From assembly GCA_025350055.1 (NCBI GenBank), contig JANXYK010000066.1:62001-126000 (forward strand): 64,000 nt of DNA, written 5' to 3'. The notes beneath the pieces are model-generated. The model made no database searches. It was given only the letters and a program-made list of their open reading frames with translations, and was not told the origin of the DNA. The translations under genes and the position numbers were made by a program. This stretch comes from Gammaproteobacteria bacterium. GTDB taxonomy: Bacteria; Pseudomonadota; Gammaproteobacteria; Steroidobacterales; Steroidobacteraceae. This document shows positions 26,613-37,202 of this stretch, piece after piece; the first letter of the stretch is position 1, and every line of letters begins with the position of its first letter.

Positions 26613-27047
26613 CGGCCCGAAGAGCTGTTGCGCGCACAACTCGCGCGGCTCGCGCGCACGACTTCGCTCGATATCAACGTGCACGACACCGGACTGCTTG
26701 GCGCCAGCCGGGCATTCCTGTCGCCCGGACAATCGGTGTACGTGAGTCATCTGCCGCAGCAGACCTGGCAGTCCACGGTGGCGGCCTGCCAGCAGGTGCG
26801 CGCGGCCGGATTCAATCCAGTACCGCATCTGCCAGTGCGCCTGTTGCCCGATGCGCGCACGCTGGAAGCGGCGCTGGCGGATTTTACCGGCACTGCAGGA
26901 GTCAGCGAACTGCTGCTGATCTCGGGGGACTACCCGACAGCGGTGGGTCCCTTCACTGAGGTGGCGCAGGTGATGTGCACCGGTCTCCTGCAGGCCATTG
27001 CGAAGGGTCGCTTCGAGCTCGACGACAACGACGGATTCAAGGTGTAA
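26613..27047 (+). pseudogene. Methylenetetrahydrofolate reductase-like N-terminal fragment
   Basis: Starting behind a TAG (26610-26612), the frame reads RPEELLRAQLARLARTTSLD, then VAACQQVRAAGFNPVPHLPV and VSELLLISGDYPTAVGPFTE, matching the first half of the MetF-like TIM barrel. After V-M-C-T-G-L-L-Q it switches to AIAKGRFELDDNDGFKV and stops, so the C-terminal half (about 160 residues) is gone and the end may belong to another gene. MetF homologues accompany tetrahydrofolate-dependent O-demethylases of vanillate and syringate, which suits its position 10 bases before ligA. Confidence 0.7.
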
Positions 27048-27057
27048 TCTCAAGATC

Positions 27058-28312
<1,255 letters not shown>

Positions 28313-28334
28313 CAGCGGGCTTTCCTCTTGCGCG

Positions 28335-28721
28335 CAGCTGTGTGTGGTGCGAAGTGGGCCAGTATCCGCACTGCCCGCAGGTAGCCCTGCACGGCTACAA
28401 CCGCAGCAGCGGGGCCTCGGTGAATACACGGTGGTGCGCCGCTCGATGGCGCATCGATTGCCGCCGGGCATGAGTGCGCAACAGGGCGCGCTGATTGAAC
28501 CGCTGGCCGTGGCCTGGAATGCCGCCAATCGCTGCGGGCTGGAGTCCGGGCAGATTGTGGCCATCCATCATGCGCCGCTGGTGATCCCACCTTTCGAGAT
28601 GCTGATGCCGGAGGTGTATGTCACAGGTGTGGCCATGTCGGCGCATGCCTTTCCAAGCGTCATCGAGCGCCTGAAGCGCCAGGAGGGCTTGAAGATCCTG
28701 GTCGAGGTCGCTGCCCGCTAG
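28335..28721 (+). pseudogene. Zinc-type alcohol dehydrogenase remnant
   Basis: Pieces of a medium-chain dehydrogenase follow ligB. C-V-W-C-E-V-G-Q-Y-P-H-C resembles the structural-zinc loop, then after a frame change come EYTVVRRSMAHRLPPGMSAQ and GALIEPLAVAWNAANRCGLE. The text then jumps from S-G-Q to IVAIHHAPLVIPPFEMLMPE. The catalytic-domain start, about 70-100 residues of the NAD-binding domain and the C-terminus are lacking. It resembles the 2,3-butanediol/threonine dehydrogenase branch. Confidence 0.75.
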
Positions 28722-28737
28722 CGCAGCCAATACCCGT

Positions 28738-29442
28738 TCAGAGGAACTCGCGCATTACAGCGCTGACATCGTCAGGGCGTTCCATGGTGGTCATGTGCCC
28801 CGCGTGTTCGATCGCGCGTACGCTGGCACCTGGAATCAGTCGCGCCATTTCCTCGTGCCGCGCCAGCGGGCTCCAGTGATCCTCGCGCCCACACAGCAGC
28901 AGCGTGGGGCAGGCGATCTGCGGCAACACCTCGCTGGCATCCGCTCGCTCGAGCAGCGCGCGGATCTGCGCCGCATGGATCGCCGGTGTCTTGCGCTCCA
29001 CCATCGCGAGCACGGACTCGATCAACACGCTATCCTGCCACCGTTCTTCCGGCACCATGCCGCGCAGCCACTCGCGCCCCATGCTGCGCATGCCCTGGCT
29101 GTAGCCCAACTCAACCAGATGCTGGCGTTGCTGCGCCTCACGCTCGCCGTGTTCGCCGCTGCCACGTGGCAAGTAGCCGGTATCCAGCAATACCAGTTTG
29201 CTCACACGCGCCGGGGCGCGTCGTAGCATCTCAAAGGCCACGCGGCCACCCATCGAGTGGCCCGCCAGCATGAAGTTGCCGCTCGTGCCTGCAAGTGTCA
29301 GCTCGGCCATGGCCGTGAGTGAATCGAGTGACTGGTAGTCGATCACGCAGCACTCGAAGCGATCGGCGAGCGCATCGATTTGCGGCTGCCAGACGGCGGC
29401 ATCGCACAACAGGCCTGGCAGCAACAGCAGCTTCGGTTTCAA
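28738..29442 (-). CDS. Alpha/beta hydrolase
   Basis: 234 residues. The nucleophile elbow is LAGHSMGGRVAFEML (Ser), the acid lies in LLLCGREDHWSPLARHEEMA, and the base in EHAGHMTTMERPDDV, giving a complete triad. Cytoplasmic, with no signal peptide. The oxyanion strand is KLLLLPGLLCDAAVWQPQ. The start is TTG 29442, overlapping the stop of the aldo/keto reductase gene as TTGA, so the two are co-translated. Ester or C-C bond hydrolysis; the substrate is unknown. Confidence 0.9.
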   Translation of the reverse strand: MKPKLLLLPGLLCDAAVWQPQIDALADRFECCVIDYQSLDSLTAMAELTLAGTSGNFMLAGHSMGGRVAFEMLRRAPARVSKLVLLDTGYLPRGSGEHGEREAQQRQHLVELGYSQGMRSMGREWLRGMVPEERWQDSVLIESVLAMVERKTPAIHAAQIRALLERADASEVLPQIACPTLLLCGREDHWSPLARHEEMARLIPGASVRAIEHAGHMTTMERPDDVSAVMREFL

Positions 29443-30431
29443 GCGCCGAACTCCTCGGTATCGATCTCTGCCTGCACAGATTCGTTGTAGCGTGCACCGG
29501 CAACGCTGTGCCGCTTAATCAACTGCTCGAGCTTCGAGAACAACCCGCCGTCGAGTCGCACGGCGGCGGCGCCAAGGTTCTCTTCGAGATGCGCGATGGA
29601 AGTGGTGCCCGGAATCGGCAGCAGATCGTGCGACTTGTGCAGCAACCACGCCAACGCGAGTTGCGCGCTGCTGCAGTGGGCTTCGTGCGCCAGCGCTTCG
29701 AAAGCCTGATACAGGCGCTGGTTGGCGGTGTAGTGCGGCGCCTTGAAACGCGGCATGTCGCGACGGATATCCTTAGCGGCCAGCTCCGTGCCCTCGGGCA
29801 GGCCACCAGCCAGGAATCCGCGTGCCAGCGGCGAGAAGGCCACCAGGGCGACACCGAGTCGCCGGCACTCCCCCAGCAAGGCGATTTCCGGATTTCGCGT
29901 CCACAGGGAGTACTCGCTCTGCACGGCGGCGATCGGGTGCACGGCATGGGCGCGGCGCAAGGTCGCGGCCGAAACCTCGGAGATGCCAATCGCGCGGATG
30001 TGTCCCGCGCGGCGCAGTTCTGCCAGCGCCCCGATACTTTCCTCGATGGGCACCTTCTTGTCCCAGCGATGCAGGTAGTAGAGATCGATCACCTCGGTAC
30101 GCAGGCGCGCGAGTGACTCGTGGCACGTACGCCGCAAGGTCTCGGGCCGGCCGTCGATCACGCGTTTGCCATCGACACCGCTCATGCCACATTTGCTGGC
30201 CAGGAAGATCTCGTGCCGGTGGGGCGCGAGTGCCGCGCCCACCAGCAACTCATTGGCGCCGAAGCCATAGAGGGCAGCGGTGTCGAAGTGGCGCACGCCC
30301 AGCTCGAAGGCACGTTGCAGCAGCGCCGTCGCCGCGGCAGCGGGCGGCGGCGTGCCGTAGGCATGCGAGAGATTCATGCAGCCCAGGCCGATTTCCGGGA
30401 CTGCCTGACCGGCAAGTTGGCGCAATTGCAT
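29439..30431 (-). CDS. Aldo/keto reductase
   Basis: 330 residues from ATG 30431 (MQLRQLAGQAVPEIGLGCMN). The (beta/alpha)8 barrel shows the catalytic tetrad residues: Asp in FDTAALYGFGANE, Tyr55-type in the same segment, Lys in IFLASKCGMSGV and His in YYLHRWDKKVPIEES. The length and the LARGFLAGGLP segment fit the IolS/YakC-like NADP-dependent group. It reduces aldehydes or ketones in the cytoplasm. First gene of a two-gene unit with the alpha/beta hydrolase. Confidence 0.92.
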   Translation of the reverse strand: MQLRQLAGQAVPEIGLGCMNLSHAYGTPPPAAAATALLQRAFELGVRHFDTAALYGFGANELLVGAALAPHRHEIFLASKCGMSGVDGKRVIDGRPETLRRTCHESLARLRTEVIDLYYLHRWDKKVPIEESIGALAELRRAGHIRAIGISEVSAATLRRAHAVHPIAAVQSEYSLWTRNPEIALLGECRRLGVALVAFSPLARGFLAGGLPEGTELAAKDIRRDMPRFKAPHYTANQRLYQAFEALAHEAHCSSAQLALAWLLHKSHDLLPIPGTTSIAHLEENLGAAAVRLDGGLFSKLEQLIKRHSVAGARYNESVQAEIDTEEFGA

Positions 30432-30531
30432 CTGCAGATTGTACCGGCAATAGCGGCGGCACGCGGCAGGCTGTGCATGAGGCCCGCATGGCGTAGAGTG
30501 TAGGTACACCAACTAGTGCGTACTCCCAAGC

Positions 30532-31512
30532 ATGTTACAGATTGCCGTCGGCAGTGATCGCAGCGCCGCCACACTGCACACCATCGAAGCGCCACAACCC
30601 ACCGCCAGGGCTGGCGAGTTGTTGATCAAGGCCGCGTACGCCGGGGTCAATCGGCCTGACATCCTGCAGCGCCAGGGTGCGTATCCGCCGCCGCCCGAGG
30701 CTTCACCAGTGCTGGGGCTTGAAGTCTCGGGTCAGGTCGCGGCGCTCGGCGCCGATGTCAGCGGATGGCAGGTGGGCGACAATGTCTGTGCGCTCACTCC
30801 AGGTGGCGGCTATGCCGAGTGGTGCACGACGCCAGCGGGCCAGGCACTTGCGCTGCCGCGAGGTTTGTCACTGGAGCAGGCGGCTTCATTGCCGGAAAAC
30901 TGGTTTACCGTCTGGGCCAATCTCGTGATTCACGGTCGGCTGCGTGCGGGCGAATGCGTGCTGGTGCACGGCGGGTCGAGCGGCATCGGCGTCGCAGCAA
31001 CACAGCTTGCCAGGCTGATCGGTGCGCGCTGCATCGTGACTGTAGGGAGCGAAGCGAAAGCGCGCTTCTGTCGCGAGTTCTCCAGTGTGGAAGCGATCGA
31101 TTACCGTAGCGAGGATTTCGTGGCGCGCACCCGTGAGCTCACGCAGGGCGAGGGCGTCGACCTGGTGTTGGACATGGTGGGCGGCGACTACATTCCGCGC
31201 AATCTCGGCGTGTTGCGTCGGGATGGGCGACTGGTGCTGATCGCCCTGCAGCGTGGCGCCAAAGCCGAAGTGGATTTCGGCACCGTGATGCGCAATCGCC
31301 TGGTGATCACCGGCTCGACCATGCGACCGCGCAGCATTGCGGAGAAAACCGCCATCCGCGATGCACTGCTGCATGAAGTGTGGCCCGCGCTGGGTGAGGG
31401 TCGTGTGCGTACCCATGTGCATGCGGTCTTCCCGCTGAACGATGCGGCGCGCGCCCACCAGGTGATGGAAAGCGGCGAGTTCTTCGGCAAGCTACTGCTG
31501 CAGATGCCTTGA
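30532..31512 (+). CDS. NAD(P)H quinone oxidoreductase, PIG3/zeta-crystallin family
   Basis: 326 residues, a zinc-free medium-chain dehydrogenase/reductase. Characteristic parts: [20 protein letters not shown], the quinone oxidoreductase signature around [20 protein letters not shown], and a C-terminal [20 protein letters not shown]. It lacks the cysteine-rich zinc loop. It is divergent from the aldo/keto reductase. The gap upstream contains GGTACACCAACTAGTGCGTA, two GTAC half-sites that could bind a regulator. The 3' end overlaps glcB by about 20 bases, tail to tail. Confidence 0.92.
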   Translation: MLQIAVGSDRSAATLHTIEAPQPTARAGELLIKAAYAGVNRPDILQRQGAYPPPPEASPVLGLEVSGQVAALGADVSGWQVGDNVCALTPGGGYAEWCTTPAGQALALPRGLSLEQAASLPENWFTVWANLVIHGRLRAGECVLVHGGSSGIGVAATQLARLIGARCIVTVGSEAKARFCREFSSVEAIDYRSEDFVARTRELTQGEGVDLVLDMVGGDYIPRNLGVLRRDGRLVLIALQRGAKAEVDFGTVMRNRLVITGSTMRPRSIAEKTAIRDALLHEVWPALGEGRVRTHVHAVFPLNDAARAHQVMESGEFFGKLLLQMP

Positions 31513-33633
31513 GGTCTTGGCGCGCTGTCGGAAGCGGTGCAATGCCGGTTCGGTGTAGCCGTTGGGCTGGACTACGCCATCGAACACCAGCGCGCGTGCC
31601 GCCTGGTAGGCCAGGCTCGCGCCTTCAGCGCCCGACATGGGTCGATACAGCGGATCGCGCGCATTCTGCGCATCCACCTTGAGCGCCATGCGCTTGAATG
31701 CTGCATCGACATCGCCAGGCGTCACCACGCCGTGCAGCAACCAGTTCGCCATATGCTGCGAGGAGATGCGCAGCGTCGCACGATCTTCCATCAGTCCGAC
31801 CTCGTGGATGTCGGGCACCTTCGAACAGCCGACGCCCTGATCGACCCAGCGCACGACGTATCCGAGGATGCCCTGGGCATTGTTGTCGAGTTCAGCTTGC
31901 AGTTCTGCAGCGCTCCAGCTGCTCGCGGTGGCCAGTGGCAGCGTGAGCAGCAGATCCATACCCGGGACTGCTTCCTGCTGCAGTTCGTGCTGGCGGGCGA
32001 AGACATCGACAGCATGATAGTGCAGCGCATGCAGCGTGGCCGCCGTGGGCGAGGGCACCCAAGCGGTGTTGGCGCCAGCGCGCGGGTGAGCAATCTTCTG
32101 CTCGAGCATTTCCGCCATGCGATCGGGCGCGGCCCACATGCCCTTGCCAATCTGGGCCTTGCCCGCGAGGCCGCACTTGAGGCCGATGCGTACATTGCGA
32201 TCTTCGTAGGCCTTGATCCAGGCCGAGGTCTTCATCTCGCCCTTGCGCACCATCGCGCCGGCCTGCATCGAGGTGTGCATCTCATCGCCCGTGCGATCGA
32301 GGAACCCGGTGTTGATGAAGAAGATACGGTTGCGAACCGCGTGGATGCAGGCAGCGAGATTGGCCGAAGTGCGCCGCTCTTCATCCATCACACCCACCTT
32401 GAGCGTGTGACGCGTCAGGCCCAGCAGGTCTTCCACCGCATCGAACAGGCGATCGGTGAAGGCTGCTTCCGCCGGCCCATGCATCTTGGGCTTGACGATG
32501 TAGACCGAGCCGCTGCGGCTGTTGCGCAGCGGACTCAGGCCCTTGAGGTCATGCATCGCGATGAGACTGGTGACGATGGCATCGAGTATGCCCTCGGGCG
32601 CCTCCGAGCCATCGGGCAGCAGCACCGCCGGAGTGGTCATCAGGTGCCCGACATTGCGTACCAGCAGCAAGCTGCGACCGGGCACCGTGAGCTCGCCGCC
32701 AGCGGGAGTGACATAGCGCCGATCGGCTTGCAGTGTGCGTGTGAGCGCGCGACCATTCTTGTCGAACTGCGCGCTCAATGTGCCGCGCATCAGGCCCAGC
32801 CAGTTGCCATAGGCGGCCACCTTGTCTTCGGCATCGACCGCGGCGATCGAGTCTTCAAGGTCGACGATCGTCGAGAGCGCGGACTCGAGCAGCACATCGG
32901 CAACGCCGGCCGGGTGCTGGCGGCCGATGGAATAAGTACGATCGATCCTGAGTTCGATATGCAGCCCGTGATGGCGCAGCAGGATCGCGCTGGGTGCGGC
33001 AGCATTGCCGGTATAGCCCACGAAGGCAGCGGGAACCCTCAGCGCCGGCTCCAGCGCTCCTTTTAATACTTGGTAGTTGCTGACTTCGGCATGCGAGCCG
33101 CTGGCCAGCGGCACTGCCTCATCGAGGAACCGGCGCGCCCGATCGACCACGGCAGCGCCGCGTGCGCCATCGTAGCCGCTGGCAGCGACCGCGCCAGGCA
33201 GTGCATCGGTGCCGTAGAGCGCATCGTAGAGACTGCCCCAGCGTGCGTTGGCGGCGTTCAGTACGAAGCGTGCATTGAGCGCCGGCACCACGAGCTGCGG
33301 GCCCGCGAGCGCTGCGATTTCCTCATCGATGCGCGTGGGCGCAACGCAGAACGCCGGTGGCTCCGAATCCAGGTAACCGATCTCGCGCAGCATGGTCTGG
33401 TAGGCCGCCTGATCGCTGATCGCACCCGGATGCTGGTGATGCCAGGTATCGAGCTGCGATTGCAGCGCATCACGCGTGGCCAGCACAGCGCGGTTTTCGG
33501 GGGCGAAGCGCGCGTACAGCGCGGCAGTGCCACGCCAGAAATGCTGCAGCTCCACGCCGGTGCCAGGCAGCGCCTGCTGTTCGACGAAGCGATCCAGCTC
33601 CGGGGCGATTTTCAGTCCGGCACGTTCGATCAT
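31492..33633 (-). CDS. glcB: Malate synthase G
   Basis: 713 residues, the monomeric G-type malate synthase that condenses glyoxylate with acetyl-CoA. Diagnostic stretches are [60 protein letters not shown] and [20 protein letters not shown]-like text near residue 480. GAGGAAGG precedes ATG 33633. It completes the glyoxylate shunt begun by AceA at the left end, explaining the absence of aceB in the aceA-aceK operon. No glycolate oxidase genes accompany it. Confidence 0.96.
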   Translation of the reverse strand: MIERAGLKIAPELDRFVEQQALPGTGVELQHFWRGTAALYARFAPENRAVLATRDALQSQLDTWHHQHPGAISDQAAYQTMLREIGYLDSEPPAFCVAPTRIDEEIAALAGPQLVVPALNARFVLNAANARWGSLYDALYGTDALPGAVAASGYDGARGAAVVDRARRFLDEAVPLASGSHAEVSNYQVLKGALEPALRVPAAFVGYTGNAAAPSAILLRHHGLHIELRIDRTYSIGRQHPAGVADVLLESALSTIVDLEDSIAAVDAEDKVAAYGNWLGLMRGTLSAQFDKNGRALTRTLQADRRYVTPAGGELTVPGRSLLLVRNVGHLMTTPAVLLPDGSEAPEGILDAIVTSLIAMHDLKGLSPLRNSRSGSVYIVKPKMHGPAEAAFTDRLFDAVEDLLGLTRHTLKVGVMDEERRTSANLAACIHAVRNRIFFINTGFLDRTGDEMHTSMQAGAMVRKGEMKTSAWIKAYEDRNVRIGLKCGLAGKAQIGKGMWAAPDRMAEMLEQKIAHPRAGANTAWVPSPTAATLHALHYHAVDVFARQHELQQEAVPGMDLLLTLPLATASSWSAAELQAELDNNAQGILGYVVRWVDQGVGCSKVPDIHEVGLMEDRATLRISSQHMANWLLHGVVTPGDVDAAFKRMALKVDAQNARDPLYRPMSGAEGASLAYQAARALVFDGVVQPNGYTEPALHRFRQRAKTSRHLQQ

Positions 33634-33717
33634 GGCCTTCCTCTACGGTGATTACTGAGTGTGCCAGAGTGCGACCCGGGCTACTATGCGAAGCATTGCC
33701 TGCCAGACGATGGCGCG

Positions 33718-34592
33718 ATGGAATCAGCCAGCTACAGCAATCGACCCCTGGTCGTGCGCGCGATGCGGCTCGAGCACTATGGCGAGCCGCTGGTAGCGCG
33801 CGAACTGGAATTGCCAGCGCCGGCAGCCTCGAAGCTGCGCATCGCGGTCAGCGCCTGCGCAGTGTGCCGCACCGATCTGCATGTGGTGGATGGCGAATTG
33901 CCTGATGCGGGCCTGCCGATGACTCCGGGCCACGAGATCGTAGGCCAGGTGATAGCACTGGGTGTACAGGTAACGCAGTTCCAGCTGGGCGATCGTGTGG
34001 GTGTGCCATGGCTGGGCTGGTCCTGCGGTCATTGCGAGAGCTGCCTGGCCGGAGCCGAGAATCTCTGCCCGCAGGCGCGCTTTACCGGTTACCAGCTCGA
34101 CGGAGGTTACGCGAGCGCAGTGAGTGCCGATGCGCGCTTCATGTTCAGGATTACGCCCGCTTATACCGATGAACAGGCGGCACCACTGATGTGCGCAGGT
34201 TTGATTGGCTTGAGGGCCTTGAAGGCCACCGGGCCGGCACGCAATCTGGGCCTGTACGGTTTTGGCGCAGCAGCGCATATCGTGGCGCAGATTGCCTAGT
34301 CGCGCGGCCAGCAGGTCTACGCCTTCGTGCGACCGGGAGACAGCAAGGGTGAGGCGGTTGCAATGTCCATGGGTGCCTGCTGGGCAGGGCCTTCCGATCA
34401 ATCCACGCCCTGGCCACTCGACGCCGCGATCATTTTTGCTCCCGCGGGCGCGCTGCCGAGGAATTTCTGGCCTTTGCGGCGCAGACGCCGCTGCGCACGA
34501 GCACCGTGCGCTACCCGCTGGCTGAGGCTAATCGCGCGCTGGCCGACCTGCGCAGTGGCGCGCTGTCGGGTGCGGCGGTACTGTTTCCCTGA
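33718..34592 (+). pseudogene. Zinc-dependent alcohol dehydrogenase broken by a stop and an internal deletion
   Basis: The first part is a good zinc ADH (SACAVCRTDLHVVDGELPDA; GWSCGHCESCLAGAENLCPQ; GLYGFGAAAHIVAQIA) but it ends at TAG 34297-34299. The same frame resumes with RGQQVYAFVRPGDSKGEAVA and PLDAAIIFAPAGAL. A different frame then gives AEEFLAFAAQTPLRTSTVRY and ANRALADLRSGALSGAAVLF before TGA 34590-34592. Thus one nonsense codon plus a deletion of about 45 residues with a frameshift. A 190-residue N-terminal product could be translated but lacks the cofactor domain. The family is the AdhA/AdhT-like alcohol dehydrogenases. Confidence 0.87.
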
Positions 34593-34611
34593 AATCATTG
34601 GAGCCCTGTTC

Positions 34612-35250
34612 ATGCCTATCGAAGTCCTGAGGAATCCATTGGCTGTCTCCCTGCTTGTGACGCTGTCACTGGTGGGAAGTGCCGTTGCAGCGGATGCCAG
34701 TCGTGGCCGCGAGCTGTTTGCGACCTGCGCCGCCTGCCACAACATCGATGGCTCGGGGGTGGAAGACGGCTCGGTTCCGGCGATTGCCGGCCAATACTGC
34801 GCCGTGATCCAGAAGCAGCTGACCGACTTCCGTGACGATCAGCGCTGGAACCTGCGCATGGAAAAGGCGCTCTACCAGCGCCATCTCACCGAGCCCAGGG
34901 ATTTTGCAGACATCGCAGCCTATGCCTGTCAGCTGCCCCGACACGCCACCCGCAGCGTGGGTAATGGCAGTTCGCTCGACGCTGGAACGCGAGTCTACTT
35001 TCGCAGTTGTGCGAGCTGTCATGGCGCCGTGGGCGAGGGCAGTGCTGCACGCCTGACGCCGCGCCTCGGTGGACAGCACTACACCTACCTGCTGCGCCAG
35101 ATCCGCTTCGCCGGTGACCAGCGGCGGCCGAACATGGCGGCGGTGCACGAGAAGACCATTCGCGCCTTGTCGCTGGAGGAGATCAAGGGCATCGCCGATT
35201 ACCTCTCGCGCCTCGATCCGAAGCCCGGTATCGTGGCGCCATTGCCATGA
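34612..35250 (+). CDS. Periplasmic di-heme cytochrome c (c4-like)
   Basis: 212 residues from ATG 34612. A signal peptide (MPIEVLRNPLAVSLLVTLSL through SAVAA) leads two cytochrome c domains with heme sites CAACH (39-43) and CASCH (133-137). Methionine ligands are plausible in the M-E-K-A-L-Y and P-N-M-A-A-V segments. It shuttles electrons in the periplasm and could serve the PQQ dehydrogenase at 17-19 kb. The stop overlaps the start of the next gene as ATGA. Confidence 0.9.
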   Translation: MPIEVLRNPLAVSLLVTLSLVGSAVAADASRGRELFATCAACHNIDGSGVEDGSVPAIAGQYCAVIQKQLTDFRDDQRWNLRMEKALYQRHLTEPRDFADIAAYACQLPRHATRSVGNGSSLDAGTRVYFRSCASCHGAVGEGSAARLTPRLGGQHYTYLLRQIRFAGDQRRPNMAAVHEKTIRALSLEEIKGIADYLSRLDPKPGIVAPLP

Positions 35251-35801
35251 CGAAGCTGCTTGGCATTTCCGGAAGCCTGCGCCGCGGCTCCTTCAATACG
35301 CTGTTGCTGCGGGCAGCCGCGCAGCTGTTGCCCGCCGAGGTAAGCCTGGACATCCAGACGCTGCACGGCATTCCTCTCTATGACGCCGATCTCGAGACTG
35401 CCGAGGGTATTCCTGCGGCCGTCACGCAGCTGAAAGAGTTGATCGCTGCGGCCGATGGCGTGCTGCTTGCAACGCCCGAATACAACAATGGCATTCCAGG
35501 CGTATTCAAGAATGCGATCGACTGGGCCTCGCGGCCGCCAGCGGATACGCGTCGCGTTTTCGCCGGCAAGGCCTTTGCACTGATGGGTGCTTCGCCCGGC
35601 GGCTTTGGCACGATACTGAGCCAGAATGCCTGGCTGCCGGTCTTGCGTACCCTGGGCACACGCACCTGGTTCGGTGGCAAGCTGCTGCTGTCGCGGGCGA
35701 ACACCGTGTTCGATCCGGCCGGGAACATGACCGACACCGCGAGTCAGCAGCAGTTGCGCCAGTACCTGCAGGGTTTCTGCGATTTCCTGCGCAGCCGCTA
35801 G
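35247..35801 (+). CDS. NADPH-dependent FMN reductase (ChrR/azoreductase-like)
   Basis: 184 residues with the flavodoxin-like FMN-binding loop GISGSLRRGSFNTLLLRAAA, the signature LLATPEYNNGIPGVFKNAID and GASPGGFGTILSQNAWLPVL. Such soluble enzymes reduce quinones, chromate or azo compounds by two-electron transfer. Translationally coupled to the cytochrome c gene (ATGA overlap). The 3' end overlaps the convergent small gene by 4 bases. Confidence 0.92.
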   Translation: MTKLLGISGSLRRGSFNTLLLRAAAQLLPAEVSLDIQTLHGIPLYDADLETAEGIPAAVTQLKELIAAADGVLLATPEYNNGIPGVFKNAIDWASRPPADTRRVFAGKAFALMGASPGGFGTILSQNAWLPVLRTLGTRTWFGGKLLLSRANTVFDPAGNMTDTASQQQLRQYLQGFCDFLRSR

Positions 35802-35983
35802 GCACCGGCGTCGCGGGCTGCCTGCACCCGGGCTACCAGCCTTGCCAACAGCGAGCCTGCGGCGAACATCGCGCCGGCGAGCTTGAGCCGTTCGGCGGCG
35901 CGCGCTAACTTCGGTTCGTAGGCCTTCGCGAGCCAGGCGGCGGCGGATCCCGGGGTATCCAGATGCAACTGTTCGGTGTTCAT
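35798..35983 (-). CDS. Small protein of unknown function (61 aa)
   Basis: MNTEQLHLDTPGSAAAWLAK begins a 61-residue protein with an amphipathic helix and an Ala/Leu-rich C-terminal helix (LKLAGAMFAAGSLLARLVAR). GGGAG lies six bases before ATG 35983, supporting translation. It follows another tiny gene after 16 bases, and the pair is divergent from a LysR regulator. I do not recognise a family with certainty. Confidence 0.55.
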   Translation of the reverse strand: MNTEQLHLDTPGSAAAWLAKAYEPKLARAAERLKLAGAMFAAGSLLARLVARVQAARDAGA

Positions 35984-35999
35984 GGTGACTCCCTGGGGC

Positions 36000-36098
36000 C
36001 TATGCGGCCCCGATCTTGAAGATCAGCCCTTCTGCCAGCACGATGCCTGCCGAGAGCGTCAGATAGGCAAATCGTGCGATGAACTGCGTGAGGGTCAT
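36000..36098 (-). CDS. 32-residue single-span membrane miniprotein
   Basis: ATG 36098, preceded by AGGAG ten bases upstream, encodes MTLTQFIARFAYLTLSAGIV and LAEGLIFKIGAA, a single hydrophobic segment with a short charged end. It is the first gene of a two-miniprotein unit divergent from the LysR gene. The tight spacing and the ribosome site make it credible despite its size. Function unknown. Confidence 0.5.
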   Translation of the reverse strand: MTLTQFIARFAYLTLSAGIVLAEGLIFKIGAA

Positions 36099-36150
36099 GA
36101 TGCGTTTACTCCTGTGGTTTGCTTCGATGGGTGAGACGATGCGCTCAGGG

Positions 36151-36171
36151 TGCAAACTCAACAAATGCAAA
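36151..36171. promoter_or_regulatory. Repeated TGCAAA elements in the LysR divergent region
   Basis: TGCAAA occurs at 36151-36156 and again at 36166-36171, a 15-base period, between the miniprotein genes and the LysR start. LysR proteins commonly bind paired half-sites in such divergent gaps. AAGGAAA precedes the LysR GTG. Confidence 0.3.
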
Positions 36172-36200
36172 AAATGACCCATGGTTAAGGAAAACTAATC

Positions 36201-37190
36201 GTGGCCAGAGCCTATGACCGCCTGCCGTTGGGAGCGCTGCGCGTGTTCGAAGCAGTGGCTTCCAAGCTGAGTTTCAGCGAGGCCGCCGAGGCGCTGAACG
36301 TGACGCCGGCGGCGGTAAGCCAGCAGATCAAGTCACTCGAAGATTACCTGCAGCTGCCGCTGTTCCGCCGCAGCGGCCGGACGGTGGCTATCACGGATGA
36401 AGGCCTGGAATTGCTGCCGGCCGTGCGTTCGGGCCTCGATGTGATCGAGGCGGCCATGCAGCACCTGAAGCAGCATCGGCGCACCGGGCCGCTGCAGATT
36501 ACGATGATCGCCTCGTTCCTGCAGACCTGGCTGTTGCCGCGGATCCGCGCCTTTCGCCGCCAGAATCCCGAGATCACGCTGCGTTTCCACACTTCGCGCG
36601 AGCCGGTGGATTTCTCGCGCGCCGCCGTGCATGTGGCGCTGCGGCTCGGACGCGGCAACTATCCGAACCTGCATGTGGAAAAGCTCCTGGATGAATGGCT
36701 GGTGCCGGTCGCGCATCCGGAAGTCATCAAGCAATTTGGCTTGCTGACTCGCGATAGCGACCTGGACAAGATGCCGTTACTCGACAGCGATGACGAACCG
36801 TGGAAGGTCTGGCAACAGATGGATGCGCAGCGCGCCTGGCAGACGCGGGCGCCAAACATCGATGATTCGGCTGGGCTCCTGGCGGCCGCCGAGGAAGGCA
36901 TGGGCTTTGCGCTGGCGCGCTGGAGCATCGTGGCGCGCTCGCTCCAGCGTGGCACGCTGAAGCTGGCGGGCACCGAGGCGCTACCCTACGGGCTCTCTTA
37001 TTATTTCGTATGTCCGGTGCCTTATCTTGCGATGCCCAAGGTGGCTCGCTTCCGCGAGTGGGTATTCGCGGCAGCGCGTGAGTTTCCACCGCCGCCCGTG
37101 GCGGTCCTGTCCGGCAAGGTGGATAGCATCGCAGCCGCAGCGGCAAAACAGCCAGCGCGCAACCGAAAACGCAAAACGTCAAAGCAATGA
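36201..37190 (+). CDS. LysR-family regulator, likely of choline-O-sulfate use
   Basis: 329 residues from GTG 36201. The N-terminal HTH is GALRVFEAVASKLSFSEAAE and LNVTPAAVSQQIKSLEDYLQ; the co-inducer domain includes APNIDDSAGLLAAAEEGMGF. A Lys/Arg tail (KQPARNRKRKTSKQ) is unusual. The fold is GcvA-like, and the gene is 12 bases upstream of choline sulfatase. In other Proteobacteria a dedicated LysR protein neighbours betC, so that role is the best inference. Confidence 0.85.
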   Translation: MARAYDRLPLGALRVFEAVASKLSFSEAAEALNVTPAAVSQQIKSLEDYLQLPLFRRSGRTVAITDEGLELLPAVRSGLDVIEAAMQHLKQHRRTGPLQITMIASFLQTWLLPRIRAFRRQNPEITLRFHTSREPVDFSRAAVHVALRLGRGNYPNLHVEKLLDEWLVPVAHPEVIKQFGLLTRDSDLDKMPLLDSDDEPWKVWQQMDAQRAWQTRAPNIDDSAGLLAAAEEGMGFALARWSIVARSLQRGTLKLAGTEALPYGLSYYFVCPVPYLAMPKVARFREWVFAAAREFPPPPVAVLSGKVDSIAAAAAKQPARNRKRKTSKQ

Positions 37191-37202
37191 CAGTGAGGGT
37201 GT

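Noticed and set aside
25064-26689. One long minus-strand frame (541 residues) suggesting an MFS-decarboxylase fusion protein
   Set aside because: Its parts are an MFS fragment, out-of-frame sequence and a decarboxylase lacking N-terminus and cofactor motif, and its 3' end runs antisense through the intact transporter gene. It is a chance continuation of deleted genes.
31537-33066. A 509-residue plus-strand frame
   Set aside because: Antisense to malate synthase G, His/Arg-rich composition typical of complementary-strand frames in GC-rich genes.
34327-34611. N-terminal extension of the cytochrome c gene
   Set aside because: It covers the zinc ADH remnant; ATG 34612 begins a proper signal peptide.
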